DNA from: Hygrophila difformis
Lineage: Eukaryota > Streptophyta > Magnoliopsida > Lamiales > Acanthaceae
Reading direction: 5' to 3'
Assembly (NCBI GenBank): GCA_030278955.1
Contig: JAOANR010000001.1
Location: 5,134,874-5,198,873 of the forward strand
Length of the DNA: 64,000 nucleotides
Position 1 is the first letter of the stretch. Each line of letters starts with the position of its first letter. The position numbers and the translations under genes were made by a program. Shown here piece by piece: positions 1-10,600 of the stretch. The notes beneath the pieces are model-generated. The model was not told the origin of the DNA. It ran no database searches and saw only the letters and a program-made list of their open reading frames with translations.

Positions 1-272
1 ATTTTATTTTAAAAATGCGAAGATAATGCATACTTTAAAGACGCAATTAATTTCATAATTTAAAACTTAAGCATGGGCAATTATTTAAGACATGATTTAA
101 AAATATGATTAATGCCGTAAGTAATAAAATTTTGAGCTTTAAAAATATTTCACCGATACGCCACCATCAAAACGATATTTAAATTTAGCCGGCAATCCGG
201 CGGCCGCAGCCAGTTTCGTAAAATCTCAGCCTTTTAATTTATTTCCCGTTACTCCATCATCTCAACAATATA

Positions 273-775
273 TAGCCGGTGATCCGGCGGCCTCAGCCAA
301 TTTCATAAGTATCATATCATCTAGCCGGTGATCCGGCGGCCGCAGCCGATACGCCATACCCAGTACCACTCCGTCGAGCCTCGAGTAACCCATACGGATA
401 CACTCGAGAGGGTAGGCAGTTGGTCTCTTGTGACCAAATATGCCATATCCAGTACCGCTCCGTCGAGCCTCGAGTAACCCATACGGATACACTCGAGAGG
501 ATAGGCCAAAATAATGACGGCAGATATCAATAGTAACAGTTAGCCGGTGATCCGGCGGCCTCAGCCAATTTCATAGGTAACATCTCATCTAGCCGGTGAT
601 CCGGCGGCCGCAGCCTATACGCCATACCCAGTACCACTCCGTCGAGCCTCGAGTAACCCATACGGATACACTCGAGAGGGTAGGCAGTTGGTCTCTTGTG
701 ACCAAATAGGCCATATCCAGTACCGCTCCGTCGAGCCTCGAGTAACCCATACGGATACACTCGAGAGGATAGGCA
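273..775. repeat. Two tandem copies of a ~268-bp unit, each with a doubled ~66-bp subrepeat
   Basis: Units start near 273 and 541. Each contains two copies of TAGCCGGTGATCCGGCGGCC, then two copies of a ~66-bp subrepeat built around CCGTCGAGCCTCGAGTAACC and CACTCGAGAGG. Subrepeats lie near 350-417, 440-505, 618-685 and 708-773. The unit is GC-rich with many CpG and sits in the distal part of the Tekay-type LTR. It has no plausible coding content. Confidence 0.85.
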
Positions 776-1249
776 CAATATAATTTGCCGTGTTGTTGAT
801 TTTTCGCGCGTGATAGTCATAGCCGTTTTGGCACAAATTGCACAATTAGAAGGGCACCCTGCAGAGCACTCACCCCCTAAATTTTATGTAACCGATATCG
901 TTTCAACTTTAGTATAACGGGATTTTCAAAAATATAGCTTTATCGTATCACAGGATTTCGATCGTTGTTTAAAAGATTTCAAAAGTCGATCGATGTCACA
1001 GTTTACGCCTTTTCAGTTTAAAAATCCATTTCTTAGGCGATTGATCTGAAATTTTCACAGTAGCTCAAAAACATCTCAATGAACAACTTTCATGTTTTGA
1101 GTTTTTAGTAAAAACGATGGGAAGCATGTCAAAAATCAAGTTTTCTACTCAAATAGTATGCTGTCAGGATTCAGGTTTGACACATCTCAAAGATTTGACT
1201 TTTTAACATATCAAATGAGCTTCAAAAATTCTGAAATTTTATATGCACA

Positions 1250-1633
1250 TACTAGACATGATTATATGCAACTTTTGTTTAGAACTCAAAGATTGGATCG
1301 GACTAGAAATGATAGAAATAAGCTCATCAAGTTCGGGTAAGAAATCTGTGAACTTTTGAGAGTTCTTTAAAACGCAGAATATGTCCGATTTGATTTGGGG
1401 TATCAAAACTTGATGAAAAATTCTGAACTTTTTCAGAGGTATTCAAGACTCATAGATCTATAACTTTTGTTTAGATCATGAAGATTGGTTCGGACTAAAA
1501 ATGATAGAAATATGCTCATCAAGTTCGGCTAAGAAATCTGTAAATTTTTGGAAAGCCTTAAAACGCAGAATATGTCCGACTTGATTTGGGGTACCAAGAC
1601 TTGATGAAAAATTCTGAAATTTTTACACAATAT
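1250..1633. repeat. Tandem pair of ~192-bp repeats inside the LTR
   Basis: GATAGAAATA begins at 1311 and again at 1503, and the surrounding sequence (the CTCATCAAGTTCGG and AAAACGCAGAATATGTCCGA motifs) recurs with the same 192-bp offset and moderate divergence. The copies look like an old internal duplication of the LTR. Confidence 0.75.
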
Positions 1634-2904
1634 AGCTTATGATCTTAGGATCAAAATCTTAGTTTTGAGTTTTCAGGTTTGAACGCTCGAAGTAAGAGTT
1701 TTGTTCGGATTTCAGAAAATATGTAGATTGGGGTTTTTAGGTTCGATTTTAACGTTTCGTTTAAGATTCAATGTTTCGGATATCTTCAAACCACCCGTAT
1801 TGATATGTAAGTTATCAACTTACAGAGAGTGAGTTCCTTGAACGTTCTAAGGTTGATCGATTTGTCCAAAATCGCCACGAACGAATCTACGCAACACGTT
1901 CTTCTTCTCCTTTGGCTACGAACGTGTTTGTAAGTAAAGATTCGTAAGTTAGAAGGTTGATTATGATCTTAAAGCAATAAGGAAGGTTGATTGACACCTT
2001 ACCAACAATCCAATGTCTGCAAATCCTTGATCTCCACACCACCTTGGTAAGATTTGCTTGCCGGAATGTTCGCCGGAAGTTCGCCGGAAGGTGTTTGGCT
2101 TAGAGAGAGTTTTTGGAGAGTTTGGAAGTGAATGATTGCTTAGAATGGCTGAGAATGGAGGTATGATTGAGTACATAACGTCCAAATGATGTTCCCTCCC
2201 GTGATAGATCGGATTCCCAGCCATGGGGTCAAGGAATATGGCAAGAAAGTCGCCAAAACGCGACAATGGCTGTTGTCAGGACGTTGGCGCGGGGTTGGCG
2301 CGCGAATCGGCCCAAGTCCGCGCCGGGTGCGCGCCACCCAAAACACGACAATCGTCGACGCGGCGATGGTAAACCCCGCGCGGACAGCGCGCCACTCTCG
2401 CCTGGACTTCGGTCCGGGCGGGGTCGTGCGATCCGTCGTGCTTTTCCTCCTCTCTTTCGGACTTCTATCCTCTTACGTTTTCGGGCTCGATTTTTCGGGT
2501 CATTCTCGGATCGTAAATTCTTATCTTAAATTTATCTCGGCTCAAATGAACTTCATGTTAAAATCTTAAATCCGTCGGTCTCGGTTTCGTCGGCTTTCAA
2601 TTCGTCGTCTTTTGATTCCCGTGTAATAACTTGTATCCTTACATTTCTTTCGGCTTCACGGGTTCTTGGAATTAAAATTCTTTTCCTTTATGAATTTAAT
2701 TCCAATTATTTTTACTCAATTCATGGAATGTCTTCGGGCTTCCTTTCCCTCTTTTATTCCATTTTGAATTTAAATCTATCGGCGTTTTATTTCCGAGCAA
2801 TAATTTATTGTGATAAATTATTTTCTTCTTCTCGGAAATATTTCAACATTGATCGGAATAAATTTTTATTCCCTTGGATGTTGATAAAAATCTGGGGTGT
2901 TACA

Positions 2905-3996
2905 ATCCACTTTTTGCACGCATTCCAATAATATACCTTTTTAACACTTAATAACTCCAAATGTGTAAGTAAAAATTCTAAAAGTTTGATATTTTAAAAT
3001 TGCAAGATGAGACGATCCAACAATATCCCACTTGACTATATTTTTTCTTCATATGTTGCATAGACATGAGTCAAAGTTGGATAATAAATGGTACCAAAAG
3101 TCAATCATTTTTTCACTATCAAAAAGTGAAGTATATAAAAGCATAACGCACTTTCAAAATATAGGAGAACCAAATTTGAGCGAAAATTTATATTAGATCA
3201 TTTAATTTCATTAATTATTATGAATAAAAAACTATAATACGAATATGTAGCAAAAATATTATGGGTTGATATTAAATTTATATAATTTTAATATTTATTA
3301 TTATTCTTAACAAATACTTTATAAATTGAAATTATATTTAATATGATAACAAATTTTAATAAATACTTTATAGATTGATATTATATTCATCAATGAACAA
3401 TAAATAATTGTATTAGATATATTAACTAAATTATATAAATTGCATAAGTTGATTAAACTATGCTTATAAATCCTACAAAATCATGTCATTATAAAATTCT
3501 CGATGATGGTGCATTTAATAATATTTTTTGCATAATCATTTCTAAATTTTAATTCACAAGAGTATTTTTTTATCTACTTTAATTTGGAAATATCTCCAAT
3601 TTTGATTTTCTCAAAGACTTAGGATAAATCATTATTAATTATTAATTACCGTGTACAACTATGATTTCATGTACTTCATTGGCCTATGTATTGCATTAGA
3701 GTCATGAGTAGAAAGTCTTTTTATTTTTCATTTTTACTCTTTCTCCCATTAAACTATTGTTTATAGTATAATATTTTTTTAAGGCACTTTCTAATGTACA
3801 TGAATTATTGATAGTGTCACATTGTATATTGTCAGGTTGTTGTACAGTATTTACATGTATTCATATAATACTTAACATAATTAAAGAGTTTGGGGAATGT
3901 AATCGAAATAATACAGTTGAAATTTTTTATTTCTGAATTCCAATTCTTTTATTCATATTTTTCATATTCCCGCTCATTGAGCGGGGGTAATACTAG
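2905..3996 (+). mobile_element. Non-autonomous Helitron, 5'-truncated (copy 1)
   Basis: The 3' end has the Helitron signature: a GC hairpin, CCCGCTCA-T-TGAGCGGG (3969-3985), followed by a short spacer and CTAG-T (3993-3997), matching CTRR with a target T. The body is a divergent direct repeat of 4105-5145. The 5' part is missing and the sequence stops at the LTR end at 2904. There is no Rep/helicase coding sequence, so it could only move with help from an autonomous element. Part of the body (about 2930-3130) resembles the TA-flanked MITEs found elsewhere in the window. Confidence 0.7.
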
Positions 3997-3997
3997 T

Positions 3998-5145
3998 GCT
4001 ATATAAAAACAATATCTAGAATGGACAGTATCATGCTGTTACCAAGAGTAACATATAAATTATCTCTCATTAAAATCCTCTTATGAACAGTAACCTACTT
4101 ATATCCTCAATATTCATTTTTTGTACGCAATCCTATATACATTTTTAACCATAATAACTCATTAATTACTCAAAATGTGTATAAGTAAAAATTCTAAAAG
4201 TTTGATATTTTAAAACTACGAGATGAGACGAATCCAACGAGATCTCATTTAACTATATTTTTCTTCTCTAAATGTTGTTTAAACATGAGTCAAAGCTCTA
4301 TACTAATAAATAGTAACAAAAGTCAATCATTTTTCACTATAAAAAATGGAGGAAGTATATAAAAGCATAATACACTTTCAAAATATAGGAGAACCAAATT
4401 TGAGCGAAATTTCTCATTAGATAATTTAATTTCATTAGTTATCATTGATAAAAAAAAATAAACTAAAAAATACTAGCAAATAGTTAGATAGATTAAATAA
4501 TTAGATAAATCGTTCACCATAATAATTAGATAAATAACAATACGAAAATAAATATATCAAACTATGGTCATACATCCCACAAAATCATATCATTATAAAA
4601 TTTGTGATGATGGTACATAAAATAATATTTTTTTTCAAATCATTTCTAAATTTTAATTTATCAATGGATTCATTCACAAGATATTTTTCTTATATTTTTC
4701 TAATTTAATTTGGAAATATCTACATGTTTGTGAAATTTCCAATTTATCAAAACCTTAGGGTGAATTAATATCAGTAATCAATTACCATGTGCAACTGTGA
4801 TTTTTTGTACTTCATTTGTATATATATCGCATTAGAGCCGTGAGTAGAAAGTCTTTATCTTTCCTTTTCTATTTTTTTTCCTCATATTAGATTGTTATTT
4901 GCAGTATAATATATTTTTAAGATACTAATGCCAAAGTGTAATATATAAATTATTGATAGTGACAGTGCATATTGCTGGGTTGTTGTACAATATCTACATG
5001 TATTTATTAATGCTTAAAATAGTTTAAGAAACTTGGGAATGTCGACCTAATAAAATTTAACAATTTAACGATTTTATTTATTAAATTCAATTTTTCTTTA
5101 TTCACTTTTTTTCACATTTTCGCACATTGGGCAGGGTAATACTAG
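3998..5145 (+). mobile_element. Non-autonomous Helitron, head-to-tail with copy 1
   Basis: It ends CACATTGGGCAGGGTAATACTAG (CTAG 5142-5145, then T). The site is confirmed by a paralogous empty site near 13429 (CAAATTATAATCAC), where the same promoter lacks the insert. The 5' end is uncertain: homology begins right behind copy 1's terminus with CTATATAAAAACAATAT, which also occurs in the inverted copy near 38200; an alternative start is TCTCTCATT at 4063. There is no coding capacity. Confidence 0.7.
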
Positions 5146-5146
5146 T

Positions 5147-5394
5147 TATAATCAATATCAACATCATCTTTAGTTACCAGTGACAATAGAGTATGATTAC
5201 GGCCATTTAAACTGTTTTGCAACATAATTTTTGCTTTAATAACTGCTAGCATTTGTAATTATAAACATTAAAAACTGTGCTATCTATACGTCGCAACCGG
5301 CAATGTGCCTCACCTATAAATTCACGTATGCCCTTTGTCAATAAAATTGCACTTGAATGTTGTCTCAACACATGAGCCATAATAATGTCTTCCT
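5147..5394 (+). promoter_or_regulatory. Promoter of the truncated secreted-protein copy
   Basis: TATAAAT at 5315-5321 lies 80 bp upstream of the ATG at 5395. The whole region is nearly identical to the promoter of the intact gene at 13663, so this copy lost coding sequence, not its promoter. The Helitron ends directly at its upstream edge. Confidence 0.6.
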
Positions 5395-5560
5395 CGGCCG
5401 CTCCTGTTCTGTTTTTCTGGTTTCTAATTGTGACACTGCAGCCGGTGGCATTATCAGCACCACCACCACCACCACCATCTCCTATAACAAGACTTAACCT
5501 TCAAAATTTGTATCATCGTATTACAATGATTATAATCTTGGAAATATTTAACTTTTCACT
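5395..5560 (+). pseudogene. Deletion-truncated copy of the secreted-protein gene
   Basis: The first ~47 codons match the gene at 13663 almost exactly: MSSSAAPVLFFWFL signal peptide, the run of prolines, then TRLNLQNLYHRI. The sequence then jumps from within exon 1 to the start of the intron (TCTTGGAAATATTT), deleting roughly 290 bp including most of exon 1, its stop-equivalent region and the splice donor. What remains could encode a signal peptide and a short tail only. The promoter is intact, so it may still be transcribed. Confidence 0.85.
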
Positions 5561-5766
5561 ATAATCTTCTAGTTGTATGCATTAATTATCAAGTCATAAT
5601 CAATATGAAGCTCATCTTTAGTTATAAGCGATAATAAATAAATCAGAGAGTATAATTATGGACATTCATGGCCATTTAACCTTGCACCATAATTTTTCCT
5701 TGCATTTGTAACTAGGAACATTAAATGGTGTGTTATCCATATGTCTAACTAGCAAGGTGCCTCACC

Positions 5767-5773
5767 TATAAAT
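5767..5773 (+). promoter_or_regulatory. TATA box of secreted-protein gene 1
   Basis: TATAAAT in the conserved context CCTATAAATTC, 66 bp upstream of the ATG at 5833. The same box at a similar distance precedes every member of the array. Confidence 0.65.
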
Positions 5774-5832
5774 TCCCGTATGCCCTTTGTCATAAAATTG
5801 CACTTGAATTTGGTCTCAACACATCAGCCATT

Positions 5833-6456
5833 ATGTCTTCCTCTCCCGCTCCACTTCTGTTTTTCTGGTTCCTAATAGTGTCGCTGCCGGTGGCATTAGC
5901 ACCGCCGCCGCAACCATCTCCTATAACATACCTTTCCCTTACAAATATGTATCATAAACGTATTACAATGAATTTAAAGGTGATTTCAAATGCCCAAACT
6001 CCCCCGCCGCCAACGATTCCAGTACAGTATTCCAAAACATACACAGTAGTGGCTAATCCTCAGACGACTCCAACCGATCCCCCAAACCAGCTACTCTATA
6101 AATTTAACGTGACTATAAGAACATGGCAACGCCCAAAAGATATTCAGAACGCTGTCTTCACGGCTTACAATCAACTTACAGACTACGGCTCTGCTGCAAT
6201 AAATTTTTTAGCCAATTCCTCCGCAATTTTTATAAAATATGCAGTGTAAGTACTCTTGGAAATTTTTAATTTTTCACAATGATCTTCTGGATTGGCGTTC
6301 TTTTTTTTTTGTTTCTTCATCTATTACTAATTTTATTTGTTTATTTGTTGTAGGGATCACGAATATCACAAGTATAGGGATTGGGATGATCTTCGCACCT
6401 CGGCCATTCTCAATAGGTCTACTAGCCACAACTTGAAGACAGCCAAATCTAAATGA
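5833..6456 (+). CDS. Small secreted protein, array member 1 (two exons)
   Basis: Exons 5833-6245 and 6354-6456, with donor GTAAGT and acceptor TTGTTGTAG, give a protein of about 171 residues. Without splicing the frame stops right behind the donor, so splicing decides the C-terminus. Residues ~1-25 are a signal peptide (hydrophobic core LLFFWFLIVSLPVALA) followed by a proline-rich stretch. The mature part has no cysteine pattern and no transmembrane segment. Family landmarks are YHKRITMNLKVI, an N-glycosylation sequon in FNVTIRT, and FTAYNQ. The exon 2 tail begins DHEYHKYRDW. I do not recognise the family; the S1/SPH self-incompatibility fold was considered but its hallmarks are missing. The ATG is set by the conserved MSSS start. 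Function unknown; secretion is an inference. Confidence 0.8.
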
Positions 6457-6539
6457 AACTACTGTGGTGCAATAGAATATAATTGTCTTCAGAGCTTCCT
6501 TGCTTTTATGTTTGGGTCTTGTGTTGTCCCAAATATTAG

Positions 6540-6645
6540 TATTTAGAATGGAATTTGTTCACAAGTACTAATAAATAAGTGAAATAACAAGGCGCTTATT
6601 AGCTTCAAATTAATTAGTATTTCTAAATTTCTAATACAAGGATAA
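6540..6645 (-). pseudogene. HDA14 intron-derived fragment
   Basis: The motif TTCACAAGTACTAATAAATA followed by AGTGAAATAACAAGGCGCTT matches the intron between two HDA14 exons (around 41075-41115). It marks the duplication unit behind this secreted-protein gene. Confidence 0.6.
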
Positions 6646-6718
6646 AATTTTAGTGGAAAACGACTCTACATTTTCATGATAGAATTTTAATGGAAAACAG
6701 TCCTCGCTCTTATTTTCA

Positions 6719-7061
6719 GCAAAAAAAAAAAAAGCCCTAATCGTCCCATAATTTTGTTTGTTTCCCAAACCATACCATAAAAGAAGAATTAACACAATCC
6801 ATCCATCAATTATGCTAATCTTAGCCAATCCATCACATTCACCCCTAATGATCATTAACGCTGATGTGGCAGCGGATTAGTGTCTCTAATGTGGTTGACG
6901 TGGCAGCACCATCCACTGTCATATCAGCGGGGTGGGTGGGATGGATTGGACTAATTAAGATTAGCATAGTTACCGGATGAATTGAGTTAATTTATTCTTT
7001 ATGGGATAGTTTGAAAAAATAAACAAAACTAGGTAACATTTACCATTAGGGTTTTTTCCCC
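6719..7061. mobile_element. Fold-back Mutator-like MITE
   Basis: A 343-bp element flanked by the 9-bp target duplication TTATTTTCA (6710-6718 and 7062-7070). The arms are long inverted repeats (GCCCTAATCGTCCCATAATT at left; the right arm reads back as ATTAGGGTTTTTTCCCC), with CCATCC/GGATGG and ACGTGGCAGC motifs toward the centre. There is no coding sequence. The 9-bp duplication and long arms fit Mutator-like MITEs. Confidence 0.8.
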
Positions 7062-7070
7062 TTATTTTCA

Positions 7071-7225
7071 TGAAAATTTTTGTTAGTGGAAACCGGATCT
7101 TACAATCCTGGTTTTGGCACTTGGCCGTGTCCCATGGTCCAGCCGGGACAGCTTGGTGAGTTGGTGACGTGGGTGCCTCACGGTACCAAGGCAAATAACG
7201 GCCCTTACAGAGAATTACATTATTA
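7071..7225 (-). pseudogene. HDA14 fragment, left of the copia insertion
   Basis: CCCATGGTCCAGCCGGGACAG and GTACCAAGGCAAATAACGGCC resemble the HDA14 exon at 40136-40387 (the exon with the HHA and DVHHGNG motifs). The reading frame is destroyed. The copia element starting at 7226 splits this fragment from its continuation at 11970. Confidence 0.65.
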
Positions 7226-7638
7226 TGTTGGAGGATAAAATATGGAGGAAGGATATTTGGGTGTGTAAATATTTGTGGACGTATGGTTTTATATTTGAGA
7301 GGTTAGAGGCTAAGTGTTAATATGGAGCTTGAAAGGTTTGAAAGAAGAGAAGGATGCTTGAGAAAGTTTTATTACAACTCAACTCACTTGTTCTTCTTGG
7401 TGTGTTGTTGCAAAATGATACATGATCCACCTATTTATACTACTTCATGGTATAATCTCTATTATTCTAGAGAATTCTACACTAGTTCCTTCCTAATAAA
7501 TCTAGATAATACTTATTATTTGATCACATGTTTGTTTCTAGATTTTTCTTACATCCACATGGTTCTACATGTTTCTTTATCCATAATCTCAACTTCTCTA
7601 GAATCATTTATTATAAAATTAAGTTTATTACTTCAACA
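7226..7638 (-). repeat. 3' LTR of copia 1
   Basis: On the minus strand it starts TGTTGAAGTAATAAAC and ends CCTCCAACA. A TATA-like TATAAATAGG is present on the minus strand near 7430-7440. It appears identical to 11552-11964. Confidence 0.95.
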
Positions 7639-7647
7639 CCCCCTCTT
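7639..7647 (-). other. Polypurine tract of copia 1
   Basis: AAGAGGGGG on the minus strand, directly before the 3' LTR; it would prime plus-strand DNA synthesis. Confidence 0.85.
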
Positions 7648-7651
7648 AAAC

Positions 7652-10600
7652 TTAATTTTGCATTCCAAGCGAGCTTCTGAGTCTTGCGAACACTTCATAC
7701 TTGAGGGGTTTAGTGAAAATGTCGGCGACTTGATCTTGTGACTTCACATGCTCCACTTGGACTTCTTTCTTCGCAATGCAGTCTCTAATGTAGTGGAACC
7801 GAGTGTCGATGTGCTTACTCCGATTATGAAATACTGGATTCTTTGCTAATGCAATCGCTGACTTATTGTCCACATAAATCCTTGTGGGCTCCTCTTGTGG
7901 CCATCCAAGCTCTTTTAATAAACTCCTTAGCCAGATAGCATGACAAACACTCAAAGTGGCAGCTACATACTCAGCTTCACACGTAGATAATGTCACAATT
8001 GGTTGCTTCTTTGACATCCAAGTGAATGCAGTACCTCCCATGAAGAATACGAACCCACTTGTACTCTTTCGATCATCATTGTCTCCAGCCCAATCGCTAT
8101 CACTTAAGCTTCCAACCAAGCTCTTGAACATTGTTGGATCTATCTTTTCTCCTTCACCATGCTTGGATAATTTATTTCCACTGACCATTGGAGTGTTTGT
8201 TGGCTTGCAGTTCTCCATCTTGAACTTCTTAAGAATCTCCTTCGTATAGCCTTCTTGTGCAAGGAAGACTCCATGCTCAAGTTGCTTAACCTCCACACCG
8301 AGGTAGTACGCCATCAGCCCGATGTCAGTCATATCAAATTCTTTGGTCATAGCCTTCTTGAATTCTTCAAACAACTTTGGGTTGTTTCCGGTGAAGATAA
8401 GATCGTCTACATACAAACAAACAATTAAGATATCATCACCTTTAACTTTGACGTAAAGGGCATGCTCATGTGGGCATTTTGTGAAACCATTATCCTCCAA
8501 ATACTTGTCAATTCTGCTGTTCCATGCCCTTGGTGCTTGCTTTAACCCGTATAGAGCTTTTTTCAACTTCAAGACTTTGTCTTCTTGCCCTTTCACCTCA
8601 TAGCCTGGTGGCTGCTTGATGTAGATCTCTTTGTCAATCACTCCATTCAAAAAGGCTGACTTGACATCCATCTGGTAGATTTTCCATCTATTCTGGGCTG
8701 CAAGAGAAATTATTAGTCTTATAGTTTCAAGGCGAGCCACGGGAGCAAATACCTCATCAAAGTCAATTCCGGCTCTTTGACTATATCCTTTAGCAACGAG
8801 CCTTGCTTTGTATCTCTCAATTTCTCCCTTAGAGTTCTTTTTTGCCTTAAACACCCATTTGACTCCAATTGCTTTGTGATTTCTTGGCAATGTTGCTAGC
8901 TCCCATGTATTATTCTTCTCTATGGATTTGATCTCCTCATCCATTGCCTTTCTCCACTTTTTGCTTTGTGCTGCCTCATCAAAGGTTAATGGTTCACAAT
9001 CAGCAAATAAGCAGAAAAGTGTGAGATCTTCTAACCTTTCAGTGTCATCATAGATCTCATTGAGGCTCCTCACTCGTGATGTAGTTCTCTCATTCAAAAA
9101 CGATGGTGGCGAGTCTTCAGCTTCTTGCGTTGGTGAAACAGGTGGAGTCACTGGCTCTTCCTGAACTTCTTCTACTTGCTCAACTTCTTCTTGGTCTCCG
9201 AGTTGTGGAATAATGAAATTGTAATTATTGATGTTGGATCCAAAATCCCATGCTCCTTCCTCATCAAACTCCACATCTCGACTTATGACAGTTTTCTTTG
9301 TATCGGGATTAAATAACTTGTAGCCTTTAGAGTTAGAGTCATACCCGATGAATATGTATGGCTGACTCTTGTCGTCGAGCTTTCTTCTTGTCTCCTCTGC
9401 CACGTGAGCATATGCTTTGCTCCCGAATACTCTTAGATGAGCGATTCCGGGATTTCTCCCACTCCATGCTTCTTGTGGAGTCTTTCCCCATACACTTCGA
9501 GTTGGAGATCGATTGGATAGGTACACCGCGCATGCCACTGCTTCTGCCCAAAATTCTTTTGGAAGATTCTTCGTCTTCAACATGCTGCGCGCCATCTCCA
9601 CTATGGTTCTATTCTTCCTCTCTGCTACACCATTTTGTTGAGGAGATCTTGGAACAGTGAGAGGCCTCCGGATCCCGTTTGCTTCACAATACACCATGAA
9701 CTCATGGGATGTGAATTCACCACCTCGGTCGGTTCTCATGGATTTGATTTCTAGTCCGCTCTCCTTTTCAACGGCAGCTTTAAATTTCTTGAAGGCTTCA
9801 AATACTTCTGATTTATGCTTCAAGAAATACACCCATGTTTTTCTAGAGAAATCATCAATGAAGAGCAGGAAATAATTGTTGTTACCTAGAGAACTTGGCT
9901 TGATCGGTCCACAAACATCGGCGTGGATTAACTCCAACGGCTTTTTAGCTCGCGAGGTTGACTCCTTTGGGAATGGCCTTCTAGCTTGCTTCCCAAGTAT
10001 ACATCCTTCGCATAGTTGGTCGGGATGCTTGATGGATGGTAATCCTCTTACCATTTCCATCCTTGATAACAACTCTAATCCTCCAAAATTTAAGTGCCCA
10101 AACCGTAGATGCCATAACCAAGACTTATCCTTAACGCAAGCTTTAAGGCATTTTGCTACATCATTCCGAATATTTAGTAGAAACATCCTATTCTTCGACA
10201 TTGGCACCTTCGCTATCAAATTATTTTCCTTATCTCTTATTGAAAGGTTATAATCCTTCAAGTGAATATCATAACCTTTCTCTAAGAGTTGTCCCAAACT
10301 CAATATATTATTTTTCATGTTGGGCACATAATAGACATTCGAGATGAAATCATGACCACCATTTTTTAAGCGAATCAAAATTTTTCCTTTTCCTTGAACT
10401 GGAATTTTTGATTCATCACCAAAGGAGACATTGCCACTTACCGATTCATCCAACTCCACGAACATGCTCCTTTTGCCGCACATGTGGTTGCTTGCTCCCG
10501 TATCGAGGTACCAAGTATCATCTTGCCTTTCATTTTCTCCTTTGTACGCTAAGAGCACACTTGCATTTTCTTCCTTCTTGCTCTCAACGAAGTTGGCCTT

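Larger units (their letters stand above)
1..2904 (-). mobile_element. Partial long LTR, Tekay/Del-type Ty3/gypsy (solo LTR or element cut by window edge)
   Basis: The right end reads GGGGTGTTACA (2894-2904), so on the minus strand it begins TGTAACACCCC, the usual start of Tekay/Del chromovirus LTRs. The body shows the mix common in these LTRs: AT-rich stretches, a strongly GC-rich block (about 2270-2440) and internal tandem repeats. No tRNA-Met primer site and no coding domain are visible to the left, so the left LTR end is either outside the window or not recognisable. Sequence immediately right of 2904 is the body of a Helitron whose 5' part is missing, so the LTR appears to have inserted into it. 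Lineage assignment rests on the terminus and general look only. Confidence 0.6.

Noticed and set aside
7322..7741. Frame of 139 codons starting MELERFERREG, repeated at 11648
   Set aside because: It lies in the LTR on the strand opposite to gag-pol and runs through the LTR boundary. It is repeated only because the LTRs are identical.
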